Origin: Ectothiorhodospiraceae bacterium
GTDB lineage: Bacteria; Pseudomonadota; Gammaproteobacteria; SZUA-152
DNA length: 49,477 nucleotides
Reading direction: 5' to 3'
Assembly: GCA_002401775.2 (NCBI GenBank)
Contig: NVUB02000156.1
Location: 1-49,477 of the forward strand
The notes under the pieces: model-generated
Databases searched by the model: none
Told to the model about the DNA's origin: nothing
The model's input: the letters and a program-made list of their open reading frames with translations, nothing else
In this document: positions 1 through 8,065 of the stretch, in pieces
How positions within the stretch are numbered: position 1 is the first letter of the stretch
Layout of the letters: each line of letters opens with the position of its first letter
Translations under genes and position numbers: made by a program

Positions 1-262
1 ACTCTCGAGCAGAAATGCTTTTTATAATTTGCATAATATGTGATGGCGATACTTTTGGTTCAGATCTTATTACCATATGGATATGATCAACTGGCACCTC
101 TAATTCTACTATTTCAATATTATAATCATACCCAATTTTTTCTATCATTCCTTTCAAGCTACTTCTATAGGGTTCATCAAATACCTTGTGCCTGTATTTT
201 GGGATCCATACAAAATGATACATAATCCGAAAAACGTGGTGACTATTTCGTTGTAATTCCAT
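1..262 (-). CDS. tnpA: IS200/IS605-family TnpA transposase, 3' end off window
   Basis: The minus strand from an ATG at 262 reads MELQRNSHHVFRIMYHFVWI, then a PKYRHKVF motif and a DHIHMVI motif, and stays open to the window edge (87 codons visible). YHFVW..PKYRHKVF and the HUH histidine pair (HIH) are hallmarks of Y1-type single-strand transposases of the IS200/IS605 group. The catalytic tyrosine would lie beyond the window, so I cannot tell whether the gene is intact. Two stem-loops lie just upstream (277-298 and 310-329), where the left-end hairpins of such elements sit. Recognition is from motifs only. Confidence 0.85.
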   Translation of the reverse strand, partial: MELQRNSHHVFRIMYHFVWIPKYRHKVFDEPYRSSLKGMIEKIGYDYNIEIVELEVPVDHIHMVIRSEPKVSPSHIMQIIKSISARE

Positions 263-276
263 GAGCAGGATACCGA

Positions 277-329
277 ATAATGGGCTAACACCCATTATAC
301 ACTATCCAGCTCGGGGGCAAGCCCCCGAG
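277..329. mobile_element. Paired stem-loops upstream of tnpA, probable IS200-like left end
   Basis: Two perfect hairpins stand next to each other. One has arms 277-284 and 291-298 around a 6-nt loop. The other has arms CTCGGGGGC (310-318) and GCCCCCGAG (321-329) around a 2-nt AA gap. IS200/IS605 transposases recognise subterminal hairpins as single strands, so one of these may be the left end. The exact cleavage site is not resolved. Confidence 0.5.
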
Positions 330-358
330 ATTTACGCTACGCGGTTAAATGTTCGAAT

Positions 359-394
359 GTTGGGGTTCGCAAGCTCACCACCAACCTACAAAAC
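359..394. repeat. Dispersed repeat, GTAGGTTGGTGGTGAGCTTG type
   Basis: The minus-strand sequence matches stretches at 605-636 (inside the miniature element), 39773-39804 and, more diverged, 22529-22610. The shared core is GTAGGTTGGYGGTGAGCTTG followed by CGAACCCCAAC. It lies directly after the broken 3' end of cobU. Confidence 0.7.
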
Positions 395-571
395 ACCTAC
401 ACATTATCTTTTAGAACATGCGGCAACCCTGCAATACTCAACACAACCCGTTCACACTTCTGGGCAACGGCCTGGTGCAATAAACCGGCTTCGTCGCAAA
501 AGCGGCGGATTAATTCACCCATAGGGACAATGCCCATGCTAGTTTCGTTGCTAACAAAAATGATGCGACCC

Positions 572-704
572 CAATGTCATTAAGTTAACGGATTATCGAC
601 TGTTGGTAGGTTGGCGGTGAGCTTGCGAACCCCAACGTCGCCAATGATGTCGGAATTTTCTTGCTCACCTGTAACAGAAAATAAGGCTTAACTTAATGAC
701 ATTG
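572..704. mobile_element. 133-bp MITE-like element inside cobU
   Basis: The terminal inverted repeats CAATGTCATTAAGTTAA (572-588) and TTAACTTAATGACATTG (688-704) are perfect over 17 bp. They are flanked by 10-bp direct repeats GATGCGACCC (562-571 and 705-714), the target-site duplication. There is no coding capacity, so a transposase must act in trans. A degenerate relative lies at about 22494-22640. The end sequence and duplication length recall some IS4-type elements, but I did not verify the family. Confidence 0.85.
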
Positions 705-913
705 GATGCGACCCCGTAAGCCCGGTAGCACTTCCAGTAAGGCGTTCACTTCGTTTTCAAGCTGCGATTCATCTTCGGCGCAGAGTAAATTGGTGAGCCA
801 TGAGGTCAGGCAATCTACCAATAAACAATTTTCAATGGCGGCATGTTTTTGCAAACAATCTGCCAAGGCATAAGGGACTTCTCTCAATGTCCAATTATCA
901 GCCCTCACCCCAA

Positions 914-937
914 CCCTCTCCCCTGAAGGGGAGAGGG
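914..937. repeat. GC-rich hairpin repeat replacing part of cobU
   Basis: CCCTCTCCCCT (914-924) pairs perfectly with AGGGGAGAGGG (927-937). It lies in a stretch (about 903-956) that replaces the CobU segment between the P-loop and residue R of RADNW. It resembles the short hairpin repeats common in proteobacterial intergenic DNA. Confidence 0.6.
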
Positions 938-1021
938 GGTAAAGGCCCTACCTACAAAACAGTTGGCTTTTGCCTGAGCATATCCCACCTAAGATGAGCT
1001 CTTTCATTGAGACTGAGACAT

Positions 1022-2617
1022 TCACGCAAACGAAACCTCTGCTGATTCCTGCAATCCCAACAGCACTTCCAGTTGCGCCATATCCAAATATTCTTCCAGT
1101 GTGTCTGCCAGACGATTGATGTCTGCTTCACGCCGGGCGTGATAGTCGATCATTTTTGGTTGCGTCAATCCGGCCCAACGTAGTAATGCTTCGCAACCAG
1201 GCTTTAATTCAAACAGTCCGTGCAGATAGGTGCCGATCACTTGGCGATCTTCCGAAATCGCTCCATCATTTCGTCCATCCAATTGTCCATCCAATTGTAT
1301 TAATGGGCGGGACAAAGCAGCGCCGCTGGTGCGCCCGGCATGAATTTCATAGCCACTGATAACGACATTCTTTATAAACGAAGAGCCTTTTAGCGAAGAG
1401 CCTGTTAACGAAGCGTCTTTCAATAAAGCGTCTAATAATAAGCGACCTTTTACATTGCACAGTTGTTTATCAGCTTCCAGTGTTGTTTCAAGTTGCAACA
1501 AGCCCAGCCCTTCACTACTGCCCGGCGCACTTTCAATACCGGCAGGATCATGTATGGCTTGTCCTAACATTTGAAATCCACCGCAAATACCGAGCAATTT
1601 TCCACCGTAGCGTAAATGGCGTTGTATCGCCGATTCCCAGCCATTGTCACGTAGCCATTTCAAATCACTGCGCACACATTTACTACCGGGCAATATGATT
1701 AAATCGGCTGGCGGTATGGTTTCACCTGCCCCGATAAATAACAGTTCTACCTGTTCTTGTAATCCCAGTGGATCAAAATCAGTATGGTTACTGAGGCGCG
1801 GTAAACGTGGCACTACGATACGCAAGGTATCTGATGCCGATACGTTTTTGCTGCTTATTGAGTGATTGTGCAGGTTAAGACTATCTTCCGCTTCTAGGTG
1901 CAGTTCATGCAGATACGGTAATACACCGAGCACCGGTTTTTTTACGCGCTCCTGTAACCAGTCAATTCCAGATTCGAGCAAACTCACGTCACCGCGAAAA
2001 CGATTAATCACCATACCCACGATAGATTTCTGCTCTGCCTTGGATAACATTTCCAGGGTGCCGACCAACTGTGCAAATACACCGCCACGTTCGATATCGG
2101 CCACCAGTAACACCGGGCAATTGACGGCTTCGGAAAACCCCATATTGGCAATATCATTTTCACGCAAATTTATTTCGGCCGGGCTTCCTGCACCTTCGAC
2201 CAACACCACATCATATTGCTGTTGCAAACGATGGTAGGACTCCAATACCGCTTCCATCGCTTTCGGTTTGTAGGCGTGATATTCACGTGCATTCATCTCG
2301 GCCACCGCGTGACCATGAATAATAATCTGTGAACCGGAATCGCTATTGGGTTTTAACAATACGGGGTTCATGTCCGTATGGGGCTCAATACCACAGGCCT
2401 GAGCCTGCACGGCTTGGGCACGGCCAATCTCACCACCATCAACGGTAACGGCGCTGTTGAGTGCCATGTTCTGAGGTTTGAAAGGCGCAACACTGATGCC
2501 ACGTCGTTTTAATAACCGACACAGACCCGCCACCACGGTGCTTTTTCCGGCATCGGAAGAAGTGCCTTGGATCATTAGCCCACGTGATGCGTTATGACGT
2601 TTCCTGGAAACCGTCAT
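1022..2617 (-). CDS. cobQ: Cobyric acid synthase (CbiP/CobQ), glutamine-hydrolysing
   Basis: The enzyme uses glutamine and ATP to amidate four side chains (b, d, e and g) of adenosylcobyrinic acid a,c-diamide. I chose ATG 2617, whose ATGA overlaps the stop of the upstream gene by 4 bp; it gives 531 residues. The synthetase domain carries a P-loop-like [10 protein letters not shown] at about 18-27. The amidotransferase domain has nucleophile Cys345 in [11 protein letters not shown] and His466 in TYLHGLFE. Two low-complexity inserts, [11 protein letters not shown] and QLDGQLDG, come from short in-frame DNA repeats within the amidotransferase domain. Active residues are intact, so the enzyme is probably functional. 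Confidence 0.96.
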   Translation of the reverse strand: MTVSRKRHNASRGLMIQGTSSDAGKSTVVAGLCRLLKRRGISVAPFKPQNMALNSAVTVDGGEIGRAQAVQAQACGIEPHTDMNPVLLKPNSDSGSQIIIHGHAVAEMNAREYHAYKPKAMEAVLESYHRLQQQYDVVLVEGAGSPAEINLRENDIANMGFSEAVNCPVLLVADIERGGVFAQLVGTLEMLSKAEQKSIVGMVINRFRGDVSLLESGIDWLQERVKKPVLGVLPYLHELHLEAEDSLNLHNHSISSKNVSASDTLRIVVPRLPRLSNHTDFDPLGLQEQVELLFIGAGETIPPADLIILPGSKCVRSDLKWLRDNGWESAIQRHLRYGGKLLGICGGFQMLGQAIHDPAGIESAPGSSEGLGLLQLETTLEADKQLCNVKGRLLLDALLKDASLTGSSLKGSSFIKNVVISGYEIHAGRTSGAALSRPLIQLDGQLDGRNDGAISEDRQVIGTYLHGLFELKPGCEALLRWAGLTQPKMIDYHARREADINRLADTLEEYLDMAQLEVLLGLQESAEVSFA

Positions 2618-3687
2618 GCAGTCAATTCCATTAACGGGATGTCTAGTTCCAGTAGTGCCTTTTGCAGGCGCTGCCATTCGGGTTCATTGGCGGGCAGGCC
2701 AAAGCGCAGTCGAGGCAAAGATTGCGTTGTAGCCTCAAACAGACGCGTTAAAATACCCTGTTGCGCCAGTTGTTGGTGAATGAGCAGCGCCTGTTCGGTA
2801 ACGATGGACTGAAACAAGGTGCTGCCCCCATCGGGCGCAAGTTGCCTATCATTTAACAAGCCGTGCAAACGCAGTGACTGTCTTTGCAGTTTTTCTCGCA
2901 TTGCAACCTGCCAAATTCGATCACTCAAAGCCTTTTCAGCCAACCAACGAGCCGGGCCGTTTATGGTCCACGGGCCAAGCTCTTGTGCCAGTAAATTCAA
3001 ACTTTTTCTAGCTGCTAATACAAAGCCAACACGCGCACCGGCCAGACCGAAAAACTTCCCCAGTGACCGCAACACGATTAATCCTTCTGTATGGCTATAA
3101 GCGGCAAGACTGTGCGCAGGCGTACTGTCCATAAACGCCTCATCCACGATGAGACAACCACCACGTGATGCCAACCGTTGATGCCAACCCAATAAGGTTT
3201 CAACATCAAAACATACACCCGTAGGATTGTTAGGATTCACCACCACCACCACATCGTGGTCATCAATCGCGGTATGTAGTTGTTCTGCACATATCAAGTT
3301 GACTTGATGCCCCGCACGTATCCAGGCATGGGCATGTTCGTTATAACTGGGGGCCAACACGGCAACGTTGCACTTTGGGCGCAGTTTAGGAATGGCTTGA
3401 ATAGCGGCCTGAGAACCGGCTACGGGTAATAAATCGTTTGCGCCGTAATAGTCACAAGCAGCGCGATGCAATCCATCTTCATCTTCTGGCAACCGCGCCC
3501 AGGTGGATGCAGGCGGCATGGCTTTTTGCATACCGTCCTGCCACCCATTGGGGTTGATGCCCGTTGATAAGTCCATCCAGTGATCCAATGGAATGCCATA
3601 ACATGAAGCGGCTTGTCGCCGTTTTCCGCCGTGCTGTAACAGGCCAGCATTTACCGATTCCGCAGGGTTTAACACAAGCTTAGGCAA
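2614..3687 (-). CDS. cobC: Threonine-phosphate decarboxylase (CobD of Salmonella / CobC)
   Basis: A PLP enzyme of the histidinol-phosphate aminotransferase fold. It makes (R)-1-amino-2-propanol phosphate, the nucleotide-loop linker joined to cobyric acid. Visible motifs are LLQHGG near the N-terminus, DLSTGINP at 39-46, NPNNPTG at 151-157, DEAF at 182-185 and the Schiff-base lysine K211 in SLGKFFGL. The start shown is TTG 3687, which overlaps the end of cbiB by 8 bp; a start a few codons later is also possible. The 357-residue length is normal. The next gene overlaps its stop, so the two are translationally coupled. Confidence 0.94.
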   Translation of the reverse strand: MPKLVLNPAESVNAGLLQHGGKRRQAASCYGIPLDHWMDLSTGINPNGWQDGMQKAMPPASTWARLPEDEDGLHRAACDYYGANDLLPVAGSQAAIQAIPKLRPKCNVAVLAPSYNEHAHAWIRAGHQVNLICAEQLHTAIDDHDVVVVVNPNNPTGVCFDVETLLGWHQRLASRGGCLIVDEAFMDSTPAHSLAAYSHTEGLIVLRSLGKFFGLAGARVGFVLAARKSLNLLAQELGPWTINGPARWLAEKALSDRIWQVAMREKLQRQSLRLHGLLNDRQLAPDGGSTLFQSIVTEQALLIHQQLAQQGILTRLFEATTQSLPRLRFGLPANEPEWQRLQKALLELDIPLMELTA

Positions 3688-4657
3688 ACAACCATCCCCC
3701 CATAAAGATCACCAGCAACCACAGCAACATGCCACGATTCACCAGGCTCACTGCGCGTTGAATATCATTTGCCTCTGGCAACTTGTCTAAGCCCAGTTGT
3801 GGGCGCTGTTGTAACTCACCGTGGTAAGTCGCTTCCCCGCCCAACTGTAATGACAAAGCACCGGCGCCCGCCGCCATCACCGGGCCTGCGTTAGGGCTCT
3901 TCCAGCTATAAGCCTGATTTCGCCAACACCGTATGGCCTTTTGAAATTCACCCAACATGGCATATGTCAGCGCAGTGAGCCTTGCAGGAATAAAATTCAG
4001 CACATCATCGAGTCGCGCGGCAGCCCAACCAAAATACCGATAACGCTCATTGCGGTAACCCCACATGGCGTCAAGGGTGTTGGCCAGCCGGTAAAAAATG
4101 ACACCGGGAGCACCCGCCACAATAAACCAGAACAGTGCTCCAAATACCGCATCACAACCATTTTCCAATACCGATTCTACGGTGGCCTTGGATATTTGAG
4201 TCTCGTTTAATGCCGTGGTATCACGACTCACCAGACGGCCCGTCATAGACTGTGCCTTGGAAATATCATTTTCACCCAAGGCATCGCGCACTTGCAGGGC
4301 ATGCTGGGCTAGGCTGCGGCCACCAATAGTGAGGTATAACACCACTACGCCAAAAACCATATTGAGCGATTCGAATTGGGAAACATAAAAAGTAAGCACA
4401 CTAATGGGTATCAAAAGCAGTGCAACGGCGATTGATCCTCGCCATCGAGCAGCAACGGGGGTACTTCCGCATTGTCTTAATCGACGCTCAAACCAATTCA
4501 CCACGTTTCCAAAACCGACCAAGGGGTGTAACCGCCTAGGCTCCCCCAACAACCGGTCCAGCAATAGCGCAAGCGCAATACTTATCACCATCGTTAACCC
4601 TATTGGCACTGAGTCCAGTTGAAAGGTATGAGAGATTTCGAACAATAAATCGTTCAT
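3680..4657 (-). CDS. cbiB: Adenosylcobinamide-phosphate synthase CbiB/CobD, membrane protein
   Basis: Attaches aminopropanol phosphate to adenosylcobyric acid at the membrane. The 325-residue sequence has the family signature LLDRLLGEPRRLHPLVGFG at about 33-51, and hydrophobic segments near residues 20, 75-110, 175-195 and at the C-terminus ([15 protein letters not shown]). Conserved features include the segment with SRDT and the SPNAGPVMAAGAGALSLQLGG run. The ATG overlaps the bluB stop as ATGA (4654-4657). It sits between bluB and the decarboxylase that supplies its substrate. Confidence 0.96.
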   Translation of the reverse strand: MNDLLFEISHTFQLDSVPIGLTMVISIALALLLDRLLGEPRRLHPLVGFGNVVNWFERRLRQCGSTPVAARWRGSIAVALLLIPISVLTFYVSQFESLNMVFGVVVLYLTIGGRSLAQHALQVRDALGENDISKAQSMTGRLVSRDTTALNETQISKATVESVLENGCDAVFGALFWFIVAGAPGVIFYRLANTLDAMWGYRNERYRYFGWAAARLDDVLNFIPARLTALTYAMLGEFQKAIRCWRNQAYSWKSPNAGPVMAAGAGALSLQLGGEATYHGELQQRPQLGLDKLPEANDIQRAVSLVNRGMLLWLLVIFMGGWLFA

Positions 4658-5310
4658 TCAACGGATTCCGGCCAGGCATCTTCAAACATAAAATCTTTAA
4701 GTGCCTTACCCTGCCGCCAACCTTCCTGCTCTAACATAGGTCTAGCGTAAAACTCACTCACCGGGCCGATACACAATAAGGCAATAGGTTTTGCGCCCTC
4801 AGGGCAGGCCAATAGCTTTGCTAAAGCCGCAGGATCAAAAAATGATACCCAGCCCATGCCCAGGTTTTCCACCCGAGAAGCCAACCACATATTTTGAATG
4901 GCACAAGCCGTTGAACACAGCGCCATTTCCTCTGGCATAGTACGGCGACCCAATATCGTGCCATCGTCGGGTGCCTGCACCACGGCGATCAACGCCGCGC
5001 ATTCACGCAGCCCTTCCACCTTCAAGCGCAGAAATTCCGTTTCCCTTTCACCCAACTGCTTGGCCGTTTCCAAACGCTCTGCATCTACCAATGCCACCAC
5101 GTTTTCACGCAGTTCAGCCTGTTTAATCTGAATAAAGCGCCACGGTTGCATCAGCCCGACGGACGGCGCAGTGTGAGCCGCACTCAGAATGCGCGCCAAC
5201 ACTTCGTCATCTATTTGGCGGTTAGCCACAAAGTGGCGCATATCACGCCGCTCACGCATCACGCGATAAAGAAGTTCGCGCTCGGCTTCAGAAAAATGGC
5301 TGCCAATCAT
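4654..5310 (-). CDS. bluB: 5,6-dimethylbenzimidazole synthase BluB
   Basis: A flavin-destructase of the nitroreductase fold. It cleaves reduced FMN with molecular oxygen to give 5,6-dimethylbenzimidazole, the lower ligand of cobalamin. The 218-residue protein has the N-terminal arginine cluster RERRDMRHF, SAAHTAPSVGLMQPWRFI for flavin binding, and GMGWVSFFDP near residue 160. These fit BluB better than a generic nitroreductase, and the operon context agrees. Its need for O2 contrasts with the oxygen-independent ring-contraction genes upstream. Confidence 0.93.
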   Translation of the reverse strand: MIGSHFSEAERELLYRVMRERRDMRHFVANRQIDDEVLARILSAAHTAPSVGLMQPWRFIQIKQAELRENVVALVDAERLETAKQLGERETEFLRLKVEGLRECAALIAVVQAPDDGTILGRRTMPEEMALCSTACAIQNMWLASRVENLGMGWVSFFDPAALAKLLACPEGAKPIALLCIGPVSEFYARPMLEQEGWRQGKALKDFMFEDAWPESVE

Positions 5311-5339
5311 TATGATTTATTGCTTGTCACCGGCAAGAA

Positions 5340-5684
5340 TTATGCGGCGCACTCAGGCCCTTTGTGATAGATCAATTCTTCCACCGGTACACCACCGACC
5401 AAATGTTCGCTAATGATGCGATCAAGGTTAGCTTCAGTCACGTTGTAATACCAAACACCATCAGGTTGAATGCACAGAACCGGACCCGATTTACACGTCG
5501 CAAAACATTGTGTACGAGTGCGTTTAACGCGCAAATCGCCTTTATCAATACCCGCTGCTTTAAATTTTTCACCCAAGGTGTCGAACAACTCCTGAGACTC
5601 GCCCTCTTCCGTACAACGTGGGCCAACACACACCAACATATGGCGCGCATAATTCATCATTTTAGGTTTTTCTAAATCATTCAT
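5340..5684 (-). CDS. Thioredoxin-like 2Fe-2S ferredoxin (CbiW-like)
   Basis: A 114-residue protein with cysteines at 19, 24, 60, 64 and 71 (CVGPRC and CFATCKSGPVLC), the arrangement of the thioredoxin-fold 2Fe-2S ferredoxins. An ATG with GAGG eight bases upstream defines the start. Such ferredoxins are often found in cobalamin clusters, and cbiW of Bacillus megaterium is one. They may supply electrons for corrin reduction, but the exact partner is unproven. The gene is 29 bp ahead of bluB and about 200 bp after cbiH. Confidence 0.85.
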   Translation of the reverse strand: MNDLEKPKMMNYARHMLVCVGPRCTEEGESQELFDTLGEKFKAAGIDKGDLRVKRTRTQCFATCKSGPVLCIQPDGVWYYNVTEANLDRIISEHLVGGVPVEELIYHKGPECAA

Positions 5685-5890
5685 TTTTCTACCTCGTTAT
5701 TTCTTTTTGTATTTAACTAACTTCTAATAAACGATTGCGTTTATTTTTCCGTCATTCCGGCGCATACCCTCTGGGGCATAAAGGTCACAAGTCCCCCAAA
5801 GGGTACTCCCTGCAAAACTCTACGCACTTTGCGTCTCCGCGTCCTTTGCGTTTACAACTCCCAAACCAATAACAACCACACTACAAATGC
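5685..5890. other. Spacer with dispersed repeats between cbiH and the ferredoxin gene
   Basis: No gene seen. It holds a partial REP-type unit (about 5748-5790, with CATTCCGGCGCATACCC) and one copy of the TTTGCG-rich repeat (about 5818-5860). The same types recur at 7247-7621, 12200-12822, 15604-15660 and 16823-17401. Confidence 0.6.
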
Positions 5891-7246
5891 TTAATCACTT
5901 TCGGCAGCATTCACCTGACGCTGCCAAATTTGCTCATAATGACTCAAAACAGCCGCAGTAAATTCTCCGTCTGTTTTTAACAGTGAGATGTTAAACACGG
6001 AGTCACCTTTGTCATCGGCAAAATGCACACTGCGTAAAGAGTCACCGCGTTCCAGCATCCAGGCAGAAGCCACTTTGTGCCAATGGATGTGCAAGTGGAA
6101 ATGTTCGTTTTCGATGTTCAGCCATTCACCGCGTAATTTGAAATCGCTGGCATTTAACATCAGCTCGGTAATAGCGCCGGCGGTGTTACGCACTACGGTG
6201 CGAATTTTCCCCCATTCCGCAGCGTCTTCCTGTATCAATTGCAGTAAATCACTTTTGACGGGAACGGCTTTGTATTCACCGGAAGGATCTTCTTCGCTCG
6301 CGGAAGCGATGGCGGTAAGTACTTGTCCCAGAGGCATATCGAAATAGGCCATGACATCACGCAGGGAAGGTTTTTTGTCTTGCGTCAATGCAGCCTGCAT
6401 ATATTCACGCGCACATTCCTGCCAGCCATCAAGGCCCATAGTCAGGGAACGGCCACGTTTTTCACCCTCTTTAATGTCGCCGGTAATGCTGCTGTATTTG
6501 TTGGCGTAACCACGTGGGGTAATCATCAGCCCTTGTTCAAGGAAGGTGCTGCTGTTGCCCACGAGTACCGTGGTTAACATGCCGATTTTGCAATCTTTCA
6601 TTTCGTCCAAGCGCACGATTTGAATATTTTGCGCTTCACGATAAGCCGATTTAACGATAGCTACCGGTGTTTCAGGTTTACGGTGCTGCAACAAGATACG
6701 TTGCGCTTCGACGATTTGACCCGTGCGACGACCACTTTTGGGGTTATACAAAGCCACCACAAAGTCACTACGCGCTGCCGCTTCTAAGCGTCGGGAGATA
6801 ACCGGCCAAGGTGTTAGCAAATCTGAAAGGGAGATAGAGCAGAAATCATGCGTTAATGGCGCGCCAACTAAAGAAGCACAAGCCGATAATGCAGTACTGC
6901 CTGGGATCACTTCGACATTGATGTCGCTGTCAGGCGTCCAACCGGATTTCAACAACACTTCAAAGGTTGGCCCGGCCATGCCGTAGACACCAATGTCACC
7001 CGAGGAAATGAGAGCAACTACTTTGCCCTCTTGCGCCTGTTCATAGGCTTCAATGCAACGATCGATTTCTTCGGTCATGCCTTTTTTGATAACGACCTTA
7101 CCTTCAAGCTGGTCTTCGACTAACTTGATGTAAGTGGTGTAACCGATAACCACATCCGCTTCATTGATCGCTTCGATGGCACGGCCGCTCATATGCTCTT
7201 TCGCGCCGGGGCCGAAACCTACCAGTAGAATTTTACCTTTACTCAT
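5891..7246 (-). CDS. cbiH: CbiH/CobJ (cobalt-)precorrin-3 C17-methyltransferase fused to a ChuX/HutX-like domain
   Basis: The N-terminal part (about 1-245) is a SAM-dependent corrin methyltransferase that drives ring contraction. It has VGFGPG at 9-14, the GDIGVYGMAG loop, and an ending near MITPRGY. CbiH alone is about 240-250 residues; this protein is 451. The extra part (about 294-440) contains EWGKIRTVVRN, FHLHIHWHKVASAW, SVHFADDKGDSVF and a closing YEQIW. I read these as a match to the heme-utilisation ChuX/HutX family. Histidines 382, 384, 386, 388 and 390 alternate along one predicted strand. The extension has no cysteines, so it is not the iron-sulfur extension of CbiH60. The start has AGAGG upstream. 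Methyltransferase call is secure; the fused domain's role is inference. Confidence 0.93.
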   Translation of the reverse strand: MSKGKILLVGFGPGAKEHMSGRAIEAINEADVVIGYTTYIKLVEDQLEGKVVIKKGMTEEIDRCIEAYEQAQEGKVVALISSGDIGVYGMAGPTFEVLLKSGWTPDSDINVEVIPGSTALSACASLVGAPLTHDFCSISLSDLLTPWPVISRRLEAAARSDFVVALYNPKSGRRTGQIVEAQRILLQHRKPETPVAIVKSAYREAQNIQIVRLDEMKDCKIGMLTTVLVGNSSTFLEQGLMITPRGYANKYSSITGDIKEGEKRGRSLTMGLDGWQECAREYMQAALTQDKKPSLRDVMAYFDMPLGQVLTAIASASEEDPSGEYKAVPVKSDLLQLIQEDAAEWGKIRTVVRNTAGAITELMLNASDFKLRGEWLNIENEHFHLHIHWHKVASAWMLERGDSLRSVHFADDKGDSVFNISLLKTDGEFTAAVLSHYEQIWQRQVNAAESD

Positions 7247-7621
7247 TGTATTGCCTCTTTTCGTAAACTTTTAACTAAATTTTGTACTGCAAAATACTGC
7301 GATTGTCCATTAACGCTTCGTCGACATACCGGGCTTAACCCGGCATCCAGAACACTGCCAAAGACACTGGATTCCGGCCTGCGCCGGAATGACGGTATTT
7401 TTAAAGTTTTACTTTGCGTTCTTAGCGTTTCTGCACCTTTGCGTTGGGTTATAAGCAACCCAAAATATCCACTATGCTTCCCGTTTCCACCCGACTGAAC
7501 CCTTACCGTCATACCGGCGCAGGCCGGTATCCAGAATGTCGTTAAGACTACTGGATTCCTGTACTTGTAACCTAATGGTCATAACTGCCCCAGAAGGCAT
7601 ATGTAGGAGTAATGAGAAAGG
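7247..7621. repeat. Spacer with three REP-type palindromes and a TTTGCG repeat
   Basis: No gene seen in this spacer between cobE and cbiH. Units are CGACATACCGGGCTTAACCC and onward (7322-7350), CTGGATTCCGGCCTGCGCCG and onward (7367-7395), and a GTCATACCGGCGCAGGCCGG unit (7507-7534). Each is an imperfect palindrome around CCGG. The stretch at about 7405-7445 carries the TTTGCG repeat. Confidence 0.8.
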
Positions 7622-8065
7622 CTATTTTTTATTCAACCTCTTCACAATCGATACCGTGGCATTCTTTCCATCCTTACCCAGGTATTTATGCTTCTCGAGC
7701 AACAAGTCTTTCATACTGGCTTCGGCTGCCAGTATCGCGGCGGCTTCGGCCACTGCCGGTGTTCCCATGTACTTCATGACGACGGCGGATGGATTCGGGA
7801 CTTCCACTTGTGCCAGTTGCCCGGCGCTGAAAAAATGCAATGGCCAGGCGTTTTGCTCGGCCAGTGCCAACAAGGCCACTTCATCATTTTTTTTATCGAT
7901 GCTAGCCAGTGCCGTTACTGCACCGCGGTTTTGACCTATTTTCTCTAACGCCTGATCCAGTGCGGTGTTCAATGTTTCCAGTGAAACACCGCGATCACAG
8001 CCCATGCCTAACACAAGATCAACGACCAACCTTGTTTTTGAATCGAAAGACGGGCTGAGCGCCAT
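7622..8065 (-). CDS. cobE: CbiG C-terminal domain / CobE-type protein
   Basis: The 147 residues match the C-terminal domain of CbiG, also found alone as CobE: VLGMGCDRGVSLETL near the start, TALASIDKKNDE, and the MGTPAVAEAAAILAA block. Complete CbiG opens the delta-lactone of cobalt-precorrin-5A and releases acetaldehyde. Here the C-terminal domain is a separate gene. Its ATG overlaps the upstream stop by one base (TAATG), so the two are translationally coupled and probably act together. The C-terminus ends in a basic VKRLNKK. Confidence 0.92.
   Translation of the reverse strand: MALSPSFDSKTRLVVDLVLGMGCDRGVSLETLNTALDQALEKIGQNRGAVTALASIDKKNDEVALLALAEQNAWPLHFFSAGQLAQVEVPNPSAVVMKYMGTPAVAEAAAILAAEASMKDLLLEKHKYLGKDGKNATVSIVKRLNKK

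Larger units (their letters stand above)
407..1007 (-). pseudogene. cobU: Disrupted cobU/cobP, adenosylcobinamide kinase/guanylyltransferase
   Basis: CobU phosphorylates adenosylcobinamide and then converts it to the GDP form. Three pieces remain. From ATG 1007 the frame reads MKELILGGICSGKSQ, which is the P-loop, then meets a stop within a short GC-rich hairpin repeat (about 903-956). The frame resumes at RADNWTLREVPYALADCLQ and runs through VDCLTSWLTNLL to LPGLRGRI. A 133-bp miniature element (572-704) then splits it. Beyond it come IIFVSNETSMGIVPMGELIR and an ending LPHVLKDNV plus stop (407-409). Removing the element and one 10-bp duplication restores the frame exactly. About 45 residues after the P-loop are missing, so excision alone would not repair the gene. 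It starts 14 bp after cobQ, at the operon's end. Confidence 0.88.
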
